Positions 46,429 through 56,094 of a DNA stretch of 64,000 bases are shown in pieces; the stretch's first letter is position 1; each line of letters begins with the position of its first letter. The notes under the pieces are model-generated. The model worked only from the letters and a program-made list of their open reading frames with translations, was not told the origin of the DNA and searched no databases. A program made the position numbers and the translations under genes. The DNA is from Halostagnicola larsenii XH-48 (GTDB taxonomy: Archaea; Halobacteriota; Halobacteria; Halobacteriales; Natrialbaceae), in the NCBI RefSeq assembly GCF_000517625.1, contig NZ_CP007055.1:1550001-1614000 (forward strand), written 5' to 3'.

Positions 46429-46486
46429 TCTCAGACAATCAAATAGAGCGAAAGGATAATCAGGCCACACTCGGACGTACGCGGTA

Positions 46487-48943
46487 ATGGCCGCAGATCC
46501 CGCCGAGGTCGCAGATAGGGCGGCGCGCTTTTGCGAGGAGCGAGCCGACGGCGAGGAAACCCTCGAGATCCTCCTCGAGACCGACGCCGTCCACGAGACG
46601 TGGACGTTCGACGACCTACCCGTCGATTCAGGCACCTTCGGCGAGCTCGTCTCCCGCGATCTCGTGGCGAAGATCGACGGCGAGTACCGGGTTTCGAGCC
46701 GGGAGGGCGTCCGGGCGGGACTCGAGGGCGAGTCGATCGAAGCCGTCGACGACGAACCGGGCCGCGAGTTCTCGAGTCCGATCGACGTCGACGGGAAAAC
46801 GACGCTTGCGGTCCTCGGATCGCTCGTCTTTCTCGTCGCCATGCGCCTCCTGAACGCCCCGTCAGTGTTCCGCGACGGGACGATCCTCTCGCCGGGGAAC
46901 GATCCCTACTACTATCGCTACTGGATGGAACGCCTGCTCGCCGAATCGAACGGCCCGACCGATATCAGCCTTCTCTCGGAGATGCCGGGTAGCGCTCCTA
47001 ACGTCCGCCCGCTCACCCACGCGACGAACTGGTTCCTCGCGGAACTCGTCGGCCCGGACGCGGTCGCCGCGTGGCTTCCCGTCGTCGCCACCCTGCTTCT
47101 GGGGGTCCTCGTCTACTGGCTCGCCGTGATCGTCACCGACGACGTTCGCGTCGGCATCGCCTCGGTCGTCCTGCTCGCGCTGACGCCCGTCCACGCCGTC
47201 TACTCTGGCGTCGGCTTTCTCGAGCACCGCCTCCACCAGTACCTCTGGCTCGGCGTGACGCTGGTCGCGTTCGCCTGGCTCGCGGTCGATCTCCGCCGAC
47301 GCCGAGCCCGAGACCCCGATCCCGACCGAAACCCGGACCAGCGGCTCTCCCAACCCCTGCGCGATCATCTCCAAGACACCTGGACCTGGGTCGCGGCCGT
47401 CGCGCTCGGGGTCGGACTCAGCTTCTCCGCGCTCGCCTGGGGCGGCTCGGTCCTGATGTTCGTCCCCGCATCGGCCTACGTCGGCCTGAAAGTCGCGATG
47501 GACGCTCGAGACGGGGTCTCTCCCGCGGCCGCCGCCGCACCGATCGTCGCCGGCCTCCTCGTCGCCAGCGCCCTCACTGGGTTCTTGCACTTCCGGTGGG
47601 GCTGGCACGACGCGTTCGTCGCCATCGTTCCCGTCCTCACCGTCGCCGCCACCCTCGTAATCGCGGCTCTCGGCGAGGTCTGGGTGCGACTCGAGTGGCC
47701 GACGGCCGGACTGGTCGGCCTCGAGGTCGTCCTCGCCGCGGCGGGGATCTTCCTCTTCCGACGGCTGCGCCCGGCGGAGTGGGCGCGCCTCGCCGAACGC
47801 GCGGACGATCTCTTCTTCCGGTCGGGATACACCGAGTCCGCCTCGCTGTTCTCGGCCGACCTCGCCGTGATCCACGGCCCGATGTCCCAGCTCGGCATCC
47901 AGTTCTACGTCGCGCTGGTCGTCCTCATCTGGACCTGCTGGGTGGCCTACAAGCGCTACGAACCGGCCTGGTTGCTCTTGAGCGTCTACGTCGTCTTCTG
48001 GGTCGCCATGGCCGCGATTCAGGTTCGCTTCGCCGCGCAACTGGCGGTCCCCCTGTCCGTACTCGGCGGCCTCGGGCTCGTCCACCTGACGGCCTGGGTC
48101 GACTTGGCCCGCCTCCCCGTGCCGTTCCGCGAGGACAGTGAGTCGACTCGAGCGGGCCCACTCGACCGACCGAGCACTCGCGCCACCGACGCCGACGGCG
48201 GCGAGTCCGAACCGAACATTATCCTCCCGACGGACGCCTCGACGGTCGTCTATCTCGGCATCATCGCCCTGATCGTCTGCGGGATGAGCCTGATCTTCGT
48301 CCCCTCGTTGGTCGCCCAGACCGCCCACACCGACGGCCAGTACGAGGTCGCGACGGCGATCGACGACCACGCCGAAGAGATAGACCGGGAGTACCCCCAG
48401 AACTTCGTCCTGAGCGAGTGGCCGGACAACCGGATGTACAACTACCTGGTCAACGGCGAGTCCGACAGCTACGGATACGCGAACGCCTACTTCGACGAGT
48501 TTCAGGCGGGCGACGATCCGGACGGCTGGTACGACCAGTTCCGGAGCGACGACGTCGGCTACGTGGTCGTCGGCGACACCGACGCCTCGGTACCGGACAA
48601 CGCGACCGCCCACCAGCTCCACGACGACCTCGGCACGGGCGGCGAGGACGGTGACGCGCTCGCCCGCTACCAGCTTCTCGCGACGAGCGAGAACACGTCG
48701 GCCTTCGCGGTCGTCCCCGGTGCCACTATCGAGACGGCCACCGACGCCGACGGCCCGGTGACGGTCGCCACCGAACAGCAGATCGACGGCGAGTCGATCA
48801 CGTACGAACGCGAAGTCCAGCCGGAAGACGGCGCTCTCGAGGTAACGGTTCCCTACGCGGGCGAGTACGCGATCGATGGAGAAACGGTCACCGTCGAGCA
48901 AGCCGACGTGCTCGAGGGCAACACCGTCGGTTCGTCACAATAA
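46487..48943 (+). CDS. AglB/STT3-like membrane protein with N-terminal winged-helix-like region
   Basis: An 818-residue protein. Residues 1-85 are soluble and pattern like a winged helix (WTFDDLPVDSGTFGELVSRDLV). From about 108 on come 12-13 helices in the STT3/AglB layout, with GNDPYYYRYW near 139 (first acidic loop motif) and GVGFLEHRLHQYLW near 244 where AglB has a DHH-type motif. After residue 615 follows an outer domain. The catalytic WWDYG motif is replaced by SEWPDNRMYN near 645, and the protein is shorter than typical haloarchaeal AglB. So it is an oligosaccharyltransferase relative with altered chemistry or a different glycan acceptor. Not the standard AglB, as far as I can see. Confidence 0.78.
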   Translation: MAADPAEVADRAARFCEERADGEETLEILLETDAVHETWTFDDLPVDSGTFGELVSRDLVAKIDGEYRVSSREGVRAGLEGESIEAVDDEPGREFSSPIDVDGKTTLAVLGSLVFLVAMRLLNAPSVFRDGTILSPGNDPYYYRYWMERLLAESNGPTDISLLSEMPGSAPNVRPLTHATNWFLAELVGPDAVAAWLPVVATLLLGVLVYWLAVIVTDDVRVGIASVVLLALTPVHAVYSGVGFLEHRLHQYLWLGVTLVAFAWLAVDLRRRRARDPDPDRNPDQRLSQPLRDHLQDTWTWVAAVALGVGLSFSALAWGGSVLMFVPASAYVGLKVAMDARDGVSPAAAAAPIVAGLLVASALTGFLHFRWGWHDAFVAIVPVLTVAATLVIAALGEVWVRLEWPTAGLVGLEVVLAAAGIFLFRRLRPAEWARLAERADDLFFRSGYTESASLFSADLAVIHGPMSQLGIQFYVALVVLIWTCWVAYKRYEPAWLLLSVYVVFWVAMAAIQVRFAAQLAVPLSVLGGLGLVHLTAWVDLARLPVPFREDSESTRAGPLDRPSTRATDADGGESEPNIILPTDASTVVYLGIIALIVCGMSLIFVPSLVAQTAHTDGQYEVATAIDDHAEEIDREYPQNFVLSEWPDNRMYNYLVNGESDSYGYANAYFDEFQAGDDPDGWYDQFRSDDVGYVVVGDTDASVPDNATAHQLHDDLGTGGEDGDALARYQLLATSENTSAFAVVPGATIETATDADGPVTVATEQQIDGESITYEREVQPEDGALEVTVPYAGEYAIDGETVTVEQADVLEGNTVGSSQ

Positions 48944-48957
48944 CAGTAGATAGTAGC

Positions 48958-49231
48958 ACGGCTTCTTTATTCAGAACCCTCCCTGAAATCGAATCGGATG
49001 CTTCGGTAACTACAGACGCAAATGGAACGCTGGGAAAGATAGTAGTATCCACGAGCGAAGCGAGCGGTTCCCCGCCGGAGCGGGGTGAAACCCCGCGAAG
49101 GCGGCCTTTTGGCATCAACAGGTTTTGCCGGGGTTCGATCGAGTGAGTAAAACGAACGAGGGAGGACCTCGGTAAAAGAGGTTGCTGTACTGAGCGTGAG
49201 TTTCACGGCCAACTCTGAATAAAGAAACCGT
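48958..49231. mobile_element. MITE-like 274-bp element
   Basis: The ends are ACGGCTTCTTTATTCAGA and, in inverted form, ACGGTTTCTTTATTCAGA: 17 of 18 bases agree. The inside has no transposase and holds a GC-rich hairpin, GCGGGGT-GAA-ACCCCGC (49080-49096). No clear target-site duplication. Size, ends and lack of genes fit a miniature inverted-repeat element that is moved by a transposase elsewhere in the genome. Confidence 0.75.
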
Positions 49232-49382
49232 ATTACCAACTACTGATAACTGGGGTTTTCCCGATCCGGCGTCCCGGTTTTCGAACCGACGGTTTCGAAT
49301 CCGATCACTCATGACTGAACCCCGTCAGTGCCCGCTCTCGAGCATTTCTGACGAGGTTCCTCCTCCCTTGCCGAACCGGTTC

Positions 49383-50219
49383 TCAGTGCCCGTAGGCCGC
49401 CAGCGGTGAGTCGATGGCTCGGCGGGTCGCCGGATAGACGATCCCCACCATCGCCCCGAAGACGACGAGCGCGCCCAGGCTGATCCGGTGGAAGTACGGG
49501 ATCGGACGCGAGAGGTCTAACACGAGGCGCATCCAGAGCGGCACGGCGACCGCGACGACCGTCGCCCAGGCCATCACCGCGACCACGACCCCGACGCCTG
49601 CGCCGGGGACCGCGCTCATTACCCGCCACCGGCGGTCGAGCACCTCGAGGACGATCCCGAAAACGCCGCTGGCACCGAGGCTACAGCCCAGGAGGAACAC
49701 CCAGCCGGCGATCGCGCTCTCGCGACCCCACAGCGCGGCCAGCGTCTCCATTCGACCAGCCCAGGTGAATACGAGTCCGACGCCGACGGCCGCGACCACG
49801 CCGGCGACCGCGGCGGCGTACCCCGTCACCAGCGCTCGAGCCAGCAGGTGATTCCACGGCGACCCACTCCCTCGACGGCCGTGCTCGCCGACAAGCGATG
49901 CGCTCGTAAAGCAGGCGACGGCACCCACGAATCCCGTGACGGCCGCGCCGGTACTCAACAGCTCTCGAGTCGCGAACGCGGGTTGGTCGAGCGCGTGGTG
50001 GGCGGCGAATAGGTTCGCCCACCGCGAGCCGTGAAGCGTCGCCAGTTCGGTCTGAAACACGGGCGTCGCGTAGTTAACGTCCGGAAACATGCCCCAGAGA
50101 CCGCCGATCGCGACGATCCACAGGTGGCGTCGCGTCAGGTGACCCCGGAGCGCGAGCGGCGTCGCTACGAACAGCGCGAGCGTCGCGCCGGCGAGGAAGT
50201 GGACGAGTGAGGGTGCCAT
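49383..50219 (-). CDS. YdjM/DUF457-like membrane protein with C-terminal domain shared with gene 4842
   Basis: A 278-residue protein. The first half begins APSLVHFLAGATLALFVATP and has GMFPDVNY and an AAHHALDQP segment, resembling the metal-dependent YdjM/DUF457 membrane hydrolases with conserved His/Asp. The second half (from about 165) carries GRMETLAALWG, RPIPYFH and LVVFGAMVGIVY, clearly similar to the 164-residue protein at 4842. So it looks like a fusion. The ATG at 50219 gives the family's normal start. Enzyme activity is not shown. Confidence 0.75.
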   Translation of the reverse strand: MAPSLVHFLAGATLALFVATPLALRGHLTRRHLWIVAIGGLWGMFPDVNYATPVFQTELATLHGSRWANLFAAHHALDQPAFATRELLSTGAAVTGFVGAVACFTSASLVGEHGRRGSGSPWNHLLARALVTGYAAAVAGVVAAVGVGLVFTWAGRMETLAALWGRESAIAGWVFLLGCSLGASGVFGIVLEVLDRRWRVMSAVPGAGVGVVVAVMAWATVVAVAVPLWMRLVLDLSRPIPYFHRISLGALVVFGAMVGIVYPATRRAIDSPLAAYGH

Positions 50220-50421
50220 CGATGACCGTGCAGGGGGAACTGCGATTGAACGCACCTACCTCGGGCGCGGTATTAAACGGCGGGACTTCGTCTCGGGTTC
50301 GAAGAATCGTCGACACGTGCCGCCCGTCTACCTCCTCGAGCGAGTTCCAAAAGAACGAAGCCGGATTTCTCTGGGTACTCGAATCACAACACAGCGTACC
50401 GGCTTCGAACCCATAGCGCCA

Positions 50422-51873
50422 TCAGCTAGAAATCGTCTCCCAGGTGTCGACACACACTTTCCAGACCTGGCGCAACACGATCTTCAGATCGAACCAGAAC
50501 GACTGGCGGCGGATGTACTCGAGGTCGTAGCGCAACTTCGCGTCCGGCTCCGTGCTCTTGGCGTCGTTGATCTGTGCCAGCCCGGTTAGACCGGGTTTGA
50601 CGAACCACCGCTTGCGCCACGACGCCGTTTCGCGCTCGAGTATCTGCTCTTCGTCGGTCCAGGCCGCTCGCGGGCCGACGACGCTCATTCGTCCCAGCAG
50701 GATCGCCATGAGCTGTGGGAGTTCGTCCATGTGCGTCTTTCGCAACACGCGTCCGACTCGAGTGATGCGGTCGTTTTCCCCGTCTTCGGCGGGTGTTGCG
50801 GACTCGCCTTCCTGTACCATCGTCCGGAACTTCGAGACGGTAAAGGTCTCCCCGAGGCCAGCGGTTCGCTCCTGGCTGTAGAGGATAGGGCCGGGACTAT
50901 CCAGCCGAATCGCCGCGCCGATGAGGACCATCAGCGGGGCGAAGACGACGAGTCCGACGAGGGCAAACACCACGTCGAACAGCCGTTTGAACACGGAGTC
51001 GAGCGGATCCCACGGCTCGAGGTCGATGTCGACCAGTTCGCCGAACTCGCCCTCCGAAACGAGCACGCTGTCGGCGTACTCGCGGTGAACCTTCGCGTCG
51101 ACTCCGTGTTCGAAACACGCGTCGAGCGCCCCGAAGAACTCCGCCCGATCGGGCTGGTGAAACGCCAGCACCACGGTATCGACGTCGTACTCGACGAGCA
51201 CGTCTTCGATGCGCGAGAGTCCGCCGAGTCGGTCCAGATCGGTGAGTTCGTCGTACTCGAGGAGGAGTCCGTCGCCCGTCTGGATTCCGCCGTCGGGAAC
51301 GGCCTCGATCGCGTCCAGTTCCCCGTTCTCTACCAACTGGGACGAGAGAATGTTCGTCGGACAGAGATAGCCCAGGATCGGTCCCTCGAGTTGCGTCGTA
51401 ATCTGTTTGATCTGGTCCGGATCGTCGCCCACGAGCAGCGTTCGACCCGAGTCGCCGGGCGGTCGGCGTCGCATCGAGACGAACCACAGCGGCATCGCGA
51501 CCGAGAGCAATCCGACGACCATCACGAGAGTCGCTCGAGGCAGTCGGTGCGACCACTTGAAAAAGCCGAACGTCGCGATGGCGAGTCCGCCGGTTACCAC
51601 GCGTTTCTGGGTGAGAAAGATCGTATCGAGCACGCGTCGCGGCCGGGGTTTATAAAGCGGCAGCAGACAGCCGATCATCACGAACGAACAGAGACCGACC
51701 GCCCACAGAAACATGGGACCGGTAAGCGTTTGCTCCTCTAATCGATTGAATACCGGAACGTACGTCGTAAAGAGGTGCTGGAACTCTGGATGGTTCGCTA
51801 CGAGCACGGAGACGACGGTAAACGCTACCACTCCGGCTGCACTGACGATCCGATAGCGCCACCCAGTTACCAT
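50422..51873 (-). CDS. Polyprenyl-phosphate sugar-phosphotransferase (WbaP/exopolysaccharide initiating enzyme type)
   Basis: A 483-residue membrane enzyme. Residues 15-125 contain four helices, then a Rossmann-like domain (LVGDDPDQIKQITTQLEG), then the bacterial-sugar-transferase domain from about 290: KRLFDVVFALVGLVVFAPLM, GPILYSQERTAGLGE, TVSKFRTM and the late GLTGLAQINDAKST. It transfers a sugar-phosphate onto a lipid carrier and so starts glycan assembly; it could feed the island at 27.7-39.8 kb. Promoter stretch GTATATAACACC lies just upstream. Confidence 0.92.
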   Translation of the reverse strand: MVTGWRYRIVSAAGVVAFTVVSVLVANHPEFQHLFTTYVPVFNRLEEQTLTGPMFLWAVGLCSFVMIGCLLPLYKPRPRRVLDTIFLTQKRVVTGGLAIATFGFFKWSHRLPRATLVMVVGLLSVAMPLWFVSMRRRPPGDSGRTLLVGDDPDQIKQITTQLEGPILGYLCPTNILSSQLVENGELDAIEAVPDGGIQTGDGLLLEYDELTDLDRLGGLSRIEDVLVEYDVDTVVLAFHQPDRAEFFGALDACFEHGVDAKVHREYADSVLVSEGEFGELVDIDLEPWDPLDSVFKRLFDVVFALVGLVVFAPLMVLIGAAIRLDSPGPILYSQERTAGLGETFTVSKFRTMVQEGESATPAEDGENDRITRVGRVLRKTHMDELPQLMAILLGRMSVVGPRAAWTDEEQILERETASWRKRWFVKPGLTGLAQINDAKSTEPDAKLRYDLEYIRRQSFWFDLKIVLRQVWKVCVDTWETISS

Positions 51874-52161
51874 TCGTTAGTGAGCACAGACGGAACGTAT
51901 ATAACACCTGTTATGTTATGACTGATTCAATATGATGTTGTTTTAGCATCTTTGAGTTCGGGGAGACGATACACAGCAGAACGCGACGGATACAGCGTGA
52001 AACAGTCCCGCGACGAACGATGAACGATCTCGGCCCCACAGCGTGTTTGCGATCACTTCCGAACGAAAACCGATCGTAACTGAGTCACAACGGTCACGAC
52101 GGACGACTATCTGGCTGTGTTGAACGATGTGCGAACGGGCGCATCGATCTCGACGAGTCGC

Positions 52162-53160
52162 TCAATACGATCGTGTGATAACTCCGTGAACGTCTTCGGA
52201 ATTGATCGCTTCATCCACGTCCAGCTCCCCGGCCGACGCCCGAATCTCGAGGTCGCCTCCGATCGTACTCTCCTCTAGCTCGAGTTCGATTTCCACTTCG
52301 CCGCCGCTCGATCGAATCGTAACGTCACCCCCGATCGTGCTCTCTTCTAACTTGAGTTCGATGCCGACCGCACTCCCGTTGGCGTGAACCATCAGGTCTC
52401 CGTCGATCGTACTTCCTTCGAGATTGATTTCGATGTCGGATTCGTTGGTGAAGGCACGAGCTTGCAGGTCGCCCTCGATGCTCGAATCCTCGAGTTCGAT
52501 TTCGATCCCCACCTCGTTGCCGGTCGCTTCGATATCGAGGGAGTCCTCGAGTACCGCGGGGCGGCCGTCGTCTTCCATCTTGACTTCGATATCGCCGCCG
52601 CTCCACTTGCGGATCTCGACGGCACACGGCTCGACCTCGCCCGCTAACTTGAGTCCGTCCCGCCTGACGACACAGCGTTCGGCTTCTCCCGTACACGTCA
52701 CGGGGACGGCTCGCTCGAGTTGAACCGAGTTCGACGCCCCGCTGGCACGGATCTCGAGTTCGACATCGTCGTCGAAGTCGTCTTCACACTGTAGGTCGGC
52801 CGCGAGTTCGACCCGTTCCCCGACGGGTACGACCGGCGTGTCGATGTTTCTGAGGACGGCTGAACCCCCTATGCCCTCGATCGACGTCAGTTCCACTGCG
52901 CTCGAAAACTGATTCGAGACGGCGGCGATGGTCACTCGTTCGCCGTCTTCCCCCTCGACGTTGTACGGTTCGAATCCAAGCAGTGCGTCGTCGTCATCGG
53001 CGACGCCGAAATCGAGATTCCGGTTCGACGAAATGCTATCGAACGCGCCGCTCGCGTGAGCCCCCACAGTTCCGAGACTCGCGAGGAGTCCGACCGACAG
53101 AACAGCCCGACGGCTCACGGTTCCGTCAGTCCCGCGCGAACGTTTTCGTTTTCGTGACAT
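52162..53160 (-). CDS. Exported beta-repeat protein with SipW-type signal
   Basis: A 332-residue, very acidic secreted protein. The N-terminus (SRRAVLSVGLLASLGTVGAH) is a haloarchaeal signal sequence, followed by SGAFDSISSNR, as in SipW-dependent surface proteins. Residues 130-215 contain two Cys pairs. Residues 219-314 are four consecutive repeats of exactly 24 residues with the pattern IEIxLExSTIxGDLxIxA, which should fold as a beta-solenoid. Role unknown; structural surface fibre or matrix is plausible. Confidence 0.8.
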   Translation of the reverse strand: MSRKRKRSRGTDGTVSRRAVLSVGLLASLGTVGAHASGAFDSISSNRNLDFGVADDDDALLGFEPYNVEGEDGERVTIAAVSNQFSSAVELTSIEGIGGSAVLRNIDTPVVPVGERVELAADLQCEDDFDDDVELEIRASGASNSVQLERAVPVTCTGEAERCVVRRDGLKLAGEVEPCAVEIRKWSGGDIEVKMEDDGRPAVLEDSLDIEATGNEVGIEIELEDSSIEGDLQARAFTNESDIEINLEGSTIDGDLMVHANGSAVGIELKLEESTIGGDVTIRSSGGEVEIELELEESTIGGDLEIRASAGELDVDEAINSEDVHGVITRSY

Positions 53161-53526
53161 TTCGTTTCGCTGAGGAATTACTCGTGAATAGGTGTTCGAC
53201 GCTCAATAGTGTTGTGGAGTTCTCGACTGGGGAATTTCTCTCGAGACATTATCCATCTGATGTATAATTGATATTACTATCTCGAGCGTCTACTGGGACC
53301 TCGATCAGCGGACACAGTCCATCAGTAATCGACCCCCTCCACCATCGGTCGATTCGCTGCGACCTCGAGGATGCCAGACGGCACTCGAGCGCCGAAATAT
53401 CGATCTGTTCGAACCTATATTAGTCTCTACTAACAGTAAACCAGTTAGATATATTATAATAATCGCCCAGAGAGTATTTCAATACGCCATCGAAATAGGT
53501 CGAATCAGAGTATCGGTGTCGCCTCG
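53161..53526. other. Divergent promoter region
   Basis: About 365 bases between two genes for exported proteins. AT-rich stretches at 53256-53280 and 53438-53462 (TATATTATAATAATC) are the probable promoters. No gene or RNA recognised. Confidence 0.5.
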
Positions 53527-56094
53527 ATGAATTCGAATCCGCCAACGAATCCGCCAGCCACCCTCTCCAGAGTCACCACAATGTTTGCGAACGTCTGGTC
53601 CCGGTCGATCCGGTCGCGTCGTGTGTCCGAGCGTACGAAACACGCCCTTGTAGGGTTGATCGTGTGTTTCGTGGTACTCGGAACGGTTGTGGGTGCCGGC
53701 GCTGGTATCGGCGTGGGGGCGACAGCCGACGACACCGAAGAATCGCGAACAGCGTTCACTGGTTCAACGAACGAAACGGCGGTCTCACTCGCACAGGAAT
53801 CAGGACCCCAAGATGACTTCGTAGTCGTCCGGCCGGGGAACAATATCCTCGTAAGCGGAGAATCAGTGAACGAAACGTCTACTCAGGGATTCATAACGCA
53901 CGAAATCAATGGCGAAGACGAGTACCTCATCGTCGGATCGTCGTTCGGAAACGAACGCCTCGAAGTGGGCGGACAGCTAGTAGAAGTCGACGACAATACC
54001 GACGACACTACCTATATCCAGCGTGTGGACGGTTCTCCGGACCTAGAGACCACAGATGGAGACCAGATCGAAGTGGACCCCGACGATGGTGGCAAACTCA
54101 AAACGGCGTCGGGAGATGACATCGTCGTCAATACTGGGGACGGGAACGAGGTACTCACGTACGATCAGTACGATCAGCCGATTCTCGAGATCGAAATAAC
54201 GAAGGTCAACGATCCGGCCGAGGGAGAGAATCTCGTCGTCAATACGTCGATCACCAATCACGGCTACGATAATTACGCCGGCGATCGAACCGTCTCGTGG
54301 AACGGTGAGTCGAAGACGGCACCTGTAAACGTAAACCCAGAATCACAGGTCAACGAGTCGTTCGTCTTCGAAACAGAAGATGGCGATAGTTCAGCCGGTC
54401 AAGTCGAATTCGACGTGGGCGAGCAATCCGTCACACAAGACGTCGACATCGAGGAGGCGGAAATTCTCATCAGCGACTTCGGGACGACCACAGCGGTCGC
54501 TGGTGATGATATCCTGATTGGGGCCGAGTTCGAGCGTATCGGTGACGTGCCGGTCGAAGACATGACCGTCGAGTTCACCGTTGGAAACGAAACCGTCGAA
54601 ACTGACTCCCTCGAGATCGACCCCGGTGATACGGAAGACGGCGAAATATCCTACGAAACGAGTTCCAGCGACGTTCCGGAACTCGATGTCGGCGTCGAGA
54701 TTCCCGAACTGGGCCTCTCGAACGAGACAACGGCGACCGTCGTTTCCAAAGACGACCACGAGGAGAACATGAACGTCGAGATCCCTCCTGACGAACTCGA
54801 GATCGGGAACTTCAGCGAGGAACTCGAGGTCACCGGCGAGTTCGAGTACAACGGCGAGGAGATTCCAAACGGGGAGACGGACGTTCCAACTGAATTCCTC
54901 GTCAACGGAACCGTCGTCGAAGAACGGGACGTAACGATCGACGAGTCGCCCTTCGAGGAAACGTTCACCTGGGAATTCAACGAGAGCACGATGCCGATCG
55001 AGAACGTCTCCCTGCGGACGCCCAGCGGGGAGAACGTGACCGAGTTCGACCGAGACCTAGACATCGAATTCGAGGAGTTCAACGAGACGTTTTCCTCGAA
55101 TGAACCCCTCGAGGCGACGGTACGCGTCGAAAACAACGGCGAAGTGCCGGAGTTACAGAACCTCTCCGTGGGCGTCGAGGACGCGGATAACGTGGCTTCG
55201 AACGTGACGCAGACGCGCGAGTTCTTGCTCAACGAATCGGAATCGATCGAGGAAACGTTCTCGTTCGATCTGACAGCGAACGCGTCCTCAGGAATCGAAC
55301 TCGTCGCGAACACGACCACCGTCTCCGAGAACGTGACGGCGAACCGCTCGGTGTTCGAAGCGAGCGACCTCGAGTTAGACGGCGCGTCGAATCCGCGTTC
55401 GAATCTAACGATGTCCGGGAACATAACCAACATCGGCGACCTCGTAGACACACAGACCGTCCAGTTCGTGCTCGACGGGGAGACGGTCTTCGAGGAGGAA
55501 CTCACGCTCGAGTCGTCCGAATCCGAGACCGTCCTGGCCGATATCGAACCGCCCGAAGAAAGCGGCGAGTATACGTACGGGATCACGACCAACAACGAGT
55601 CGTTGAACGCCTCCTCGGCCGTCGAACGGAGTGCGACGATCGAAGGGATGGCCGATCAGGGACTGCTCGATCGGATCACCCCGCTCCATCTCGGAGTGCT
55701 CGTGCTCGGACTGCTGGCACTAGTGGGTATCCTGCTGGCCTACCAGAACAATCCGGGGGCGTTCCGATCGCGCGCCGCTGCACTCACGGCCGGCGCACAG
55801 GGTGCAGTGCAACGCGTTTTCGGCGGCGGTGACACGATCGTCGTCGAGAACGGTCTGTCGCGCGACGCGACGGTCCGACTCCGGGTTCGGGACTCGAACG
55901 AGGTCGTCTTCCTCGAGGATCTGACCCTCGCGGACGGCGAGCAACGCGAGTTCAAGTGTCTCCCAGACAGCGACGAGTTCGAGGTCGGTGCCGGCGTCGA
56001 CGATATCGACTCCCACGCCCAAGTGTTCCAGACGAAACCCAACGGCGTCGGCGTCCGCCTCGAGCCGGACGGAATCCGAATCACCGAACAGTAA
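53527..56094 (+). CDS. Large exported, membrane-anchored protein with CARDB-like domains
   Basis: An 855-residue surface protein. A basic stretch then a signal/anchor helix (HALVGLIVCFVVLGTVVGAG, about residues 38-60) leads into an outer region of several CARDB-like beta-sandwich domains with many N-x-T/S sites, e.g. VNTSITNHG, VTNRS-like and EVPELQNLSVGV. One more helix (LHLGVLVLGLLALVGILLAY, about 718-737) is followed by a cytoplasmic beta-rich tail of 115 residues. An ATG at 53581 is an alternative start. Likely N-glycosylated; role unknown. Confidence 0.82.
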   Translation: MNSNPPTNPPATLSRVTTMFANVWSRSIRSRRVSERTKHALVGLIVCFVVLGTVVGAGAGIGVGATADDTEESRTAFTGSTNETAVSLAQESGPQDDFVVVRPGNNILVSGESVNETSTQGFITHEINGEDEYLIVGSSFGNERLEVGGQLVEVDDNTDDTTYIQRVDGSPDLETTDGDQIEVDPDDGGKLKTASGDDIVVNTGDGNEVLTYDQYDQPILEIEITKVNDPAEGENLVVNTSITNHGYDNYAGDRTVSWNGESKTAPVNVNPESQVNESFVFETEDGDSSAGQVEFDVGEQSVTQDVDIEEAEILISDFGTTTAVAGDDILIGAEFERIGDVPVEDMTVEFTVGNETVETDSLEIDPGDTEDGEISYETSSSDVPELDVGVEIPELGLSNETTATVVSKDDHEENMNVEIPPDELEIGNFSEELEVTGEFEYNGEEIPNGETDVPTEFLVNGTVVEERDVTIDESPFEETFTWEFNESTMPIENVSLRTPSGENVTEFDRDLDIEFEEFNETFSSNEPLEATVRVENNGEVPELQNLSVGVEDADNVASNVTQTREFLLNESESIEETFSFDLTANASSGIELVANTTTVSENVTANRSVFEASDLELDGASNPRSNLTMSGNITNIGDLVDTQTVQFVLDGETVFEEELTLESSESETVLADIEPPEESGEYTYGITTNNESLNASSAVERSATIEGMADQGLLDRITPLHLGVLVLGLLALVGILLAYQNNPGAFRSRAAALTAGAQGAVQRVFGGGDTIVVENGLSRDATVRLRVRDSNEVVFLEDLTLADGEQREFKCLPDSDEFEVGAGVDDIDSHAQVFQTKPNGVGVRLEPDGIRITEQ

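Noticed and set aside
46862-48901. A 679-codon frame on the minus strand
   Set aside because: It is the mirror of the AglB-like gene; GC-rich genes keep opposite frames open. The product is low-complexity Arg/Glu/Asp-rich with no domain.
52967-52977. GGTTCGAATCC, the T-loop sequence of tRNA
   Set aside because: It lies inside the coding region of the beta-repeat protein and no acceptor or anticodon stems can be built around it.
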